A stretch of 59,491 nt of DNA, taken from assembly GCF_041260665.1 (NCBI RefSeq), contig NZ_JBGCCT010000019.1, positions 1-59,491 on the forward strand, given 5' to 3'. This document shows, one piece after another, positions 59,439 through 59,491 of the stretch. Each line of letters starts with the position of its first letter. Positions within the stretch are counted from its first letter, which is position 1. Source of the DNA: Catenulispora sp. GP43 (GTDB lineage: Bacteria > Actinomycetota > Actinomycetes > Streptomycetales > Catenulisporaceae). The translations under genes and the position numbers were made by a program. The notes beneath the pieces were generated by a model. The model saw only the letters and a list, made by a program, of their open reading frames with translations, had not been told where the DNA came from and did no database searches.

Positions 59439-59491
59439 GTGCGATCCCCCCGTCGTGCTCACCTCCGCCGCTCGTTGACCCGGAGCTGTCG

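Overview
The window is high-GC, gene-dense DNA from an actinomycete (Actinomycetota). The evidence is GC-rich third codon positions, frequent GTG/TTG starts, 4-bp ATGA/GTGA overlaps between operon genes, an AfsR/SARP-type regulator, and the neighbour order pheT-pheS-histidine kinase-SpoU methylase-rplT-rpmI-infC-DUF1844, which I recall from Streptomyces relatives. I cannot fix the genus from sequence alone; a Catenulispora- or Streptacidiphilus-like organism is a guess.

Layout. 1-534: promoter and leader DNA of a ribosomal RNA operon that runs leftward out of the window, directly after tyrS. 535-3097: tyrS, a 3-methyladenine DNA glycosylase and a dual-specificity-type phosphatase. 3198-10517: a tight arginine biosynthesis operon, transcribed argC-argJ-argB-argD-argF-argR-argH. 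10745-17100: an AfsR-like regulator, small enzymes, a P-loop kinase followed by a broken glyoxalase-fold (VOC) gene, and a methyltransferase behind a 39-bp palindrome. 17227-25505: translation genes (pheST, a SpoU rRNA methylase, rplT, rpmI, infC with an AUC start) with a histidine kinase. 25572-30517: a membrane protein, a subtilisin-like protease whose reading frame runs into an SseB domain, an alanine-racemase-fold enzyme and a P-loop kinase.

30679-42731 is the most striking part: two RNA repair operons about 3.2 kb apart on the same strand. The first encodes a DraRnl/Rnl5-type RNA ligase, a T4 Rnl1-like RNA ligase and a T4-type polynucleotide kinase/phosphatase, with a methyltransferase downstream. 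The second encodes KptA/Tpt1 (RNA 2'-phosphotransferase), Hen1 (3'-terminal ribose 2'-O-methyltransferase) and the three-domain bacterial Pnkp. Together they supply 5'-kinase, 3'-phosphatase/cyclic phosphodiesterase, 2'-phosphate removal, 2'-O-methyl marking and three distinct ligase/adenylyltransferase modules, apparently enough to heal and seal most kinds of broken RNA ends. Between them lie an NmrA-like reductase and a divergent MarR regulator sharing an operator-like repeat, a GNAT acetyltransferase, and a 763-bp stretch with a decayed membrane-protein gene.

42909-48725 encodes a cell-surface module: a polysaccharide deacetylase fused to a processive family 2 glycosyltransferase, a one-TM protein, and an ECF-type sigma factor with a putative membrane anti-sigma partner. 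48908-58853 holds an aromatic acyl-CoA cluster (CoA ligase, two-domain 2-aminobenzoyl-CoA monooxygenase/reductase type enzyme, enoyl-CoA hydratase, RidA protein, acyl-CoA dehydrogenase, PaaX regulator) that fits anthranilate or salicylate breakdown. It is interrupted by a frameshifted membrane gene and a TetR/hydrolase pair with a double operator. A GNAT gene closes the window.

In-frame short tandem repeats have expanded in several genes (AfsR-like regulator, histidine kinase, protease, hen1, deacetylase-glycosyltransferase) and between genes (a 14-bp minisatellite at 30521-30690).
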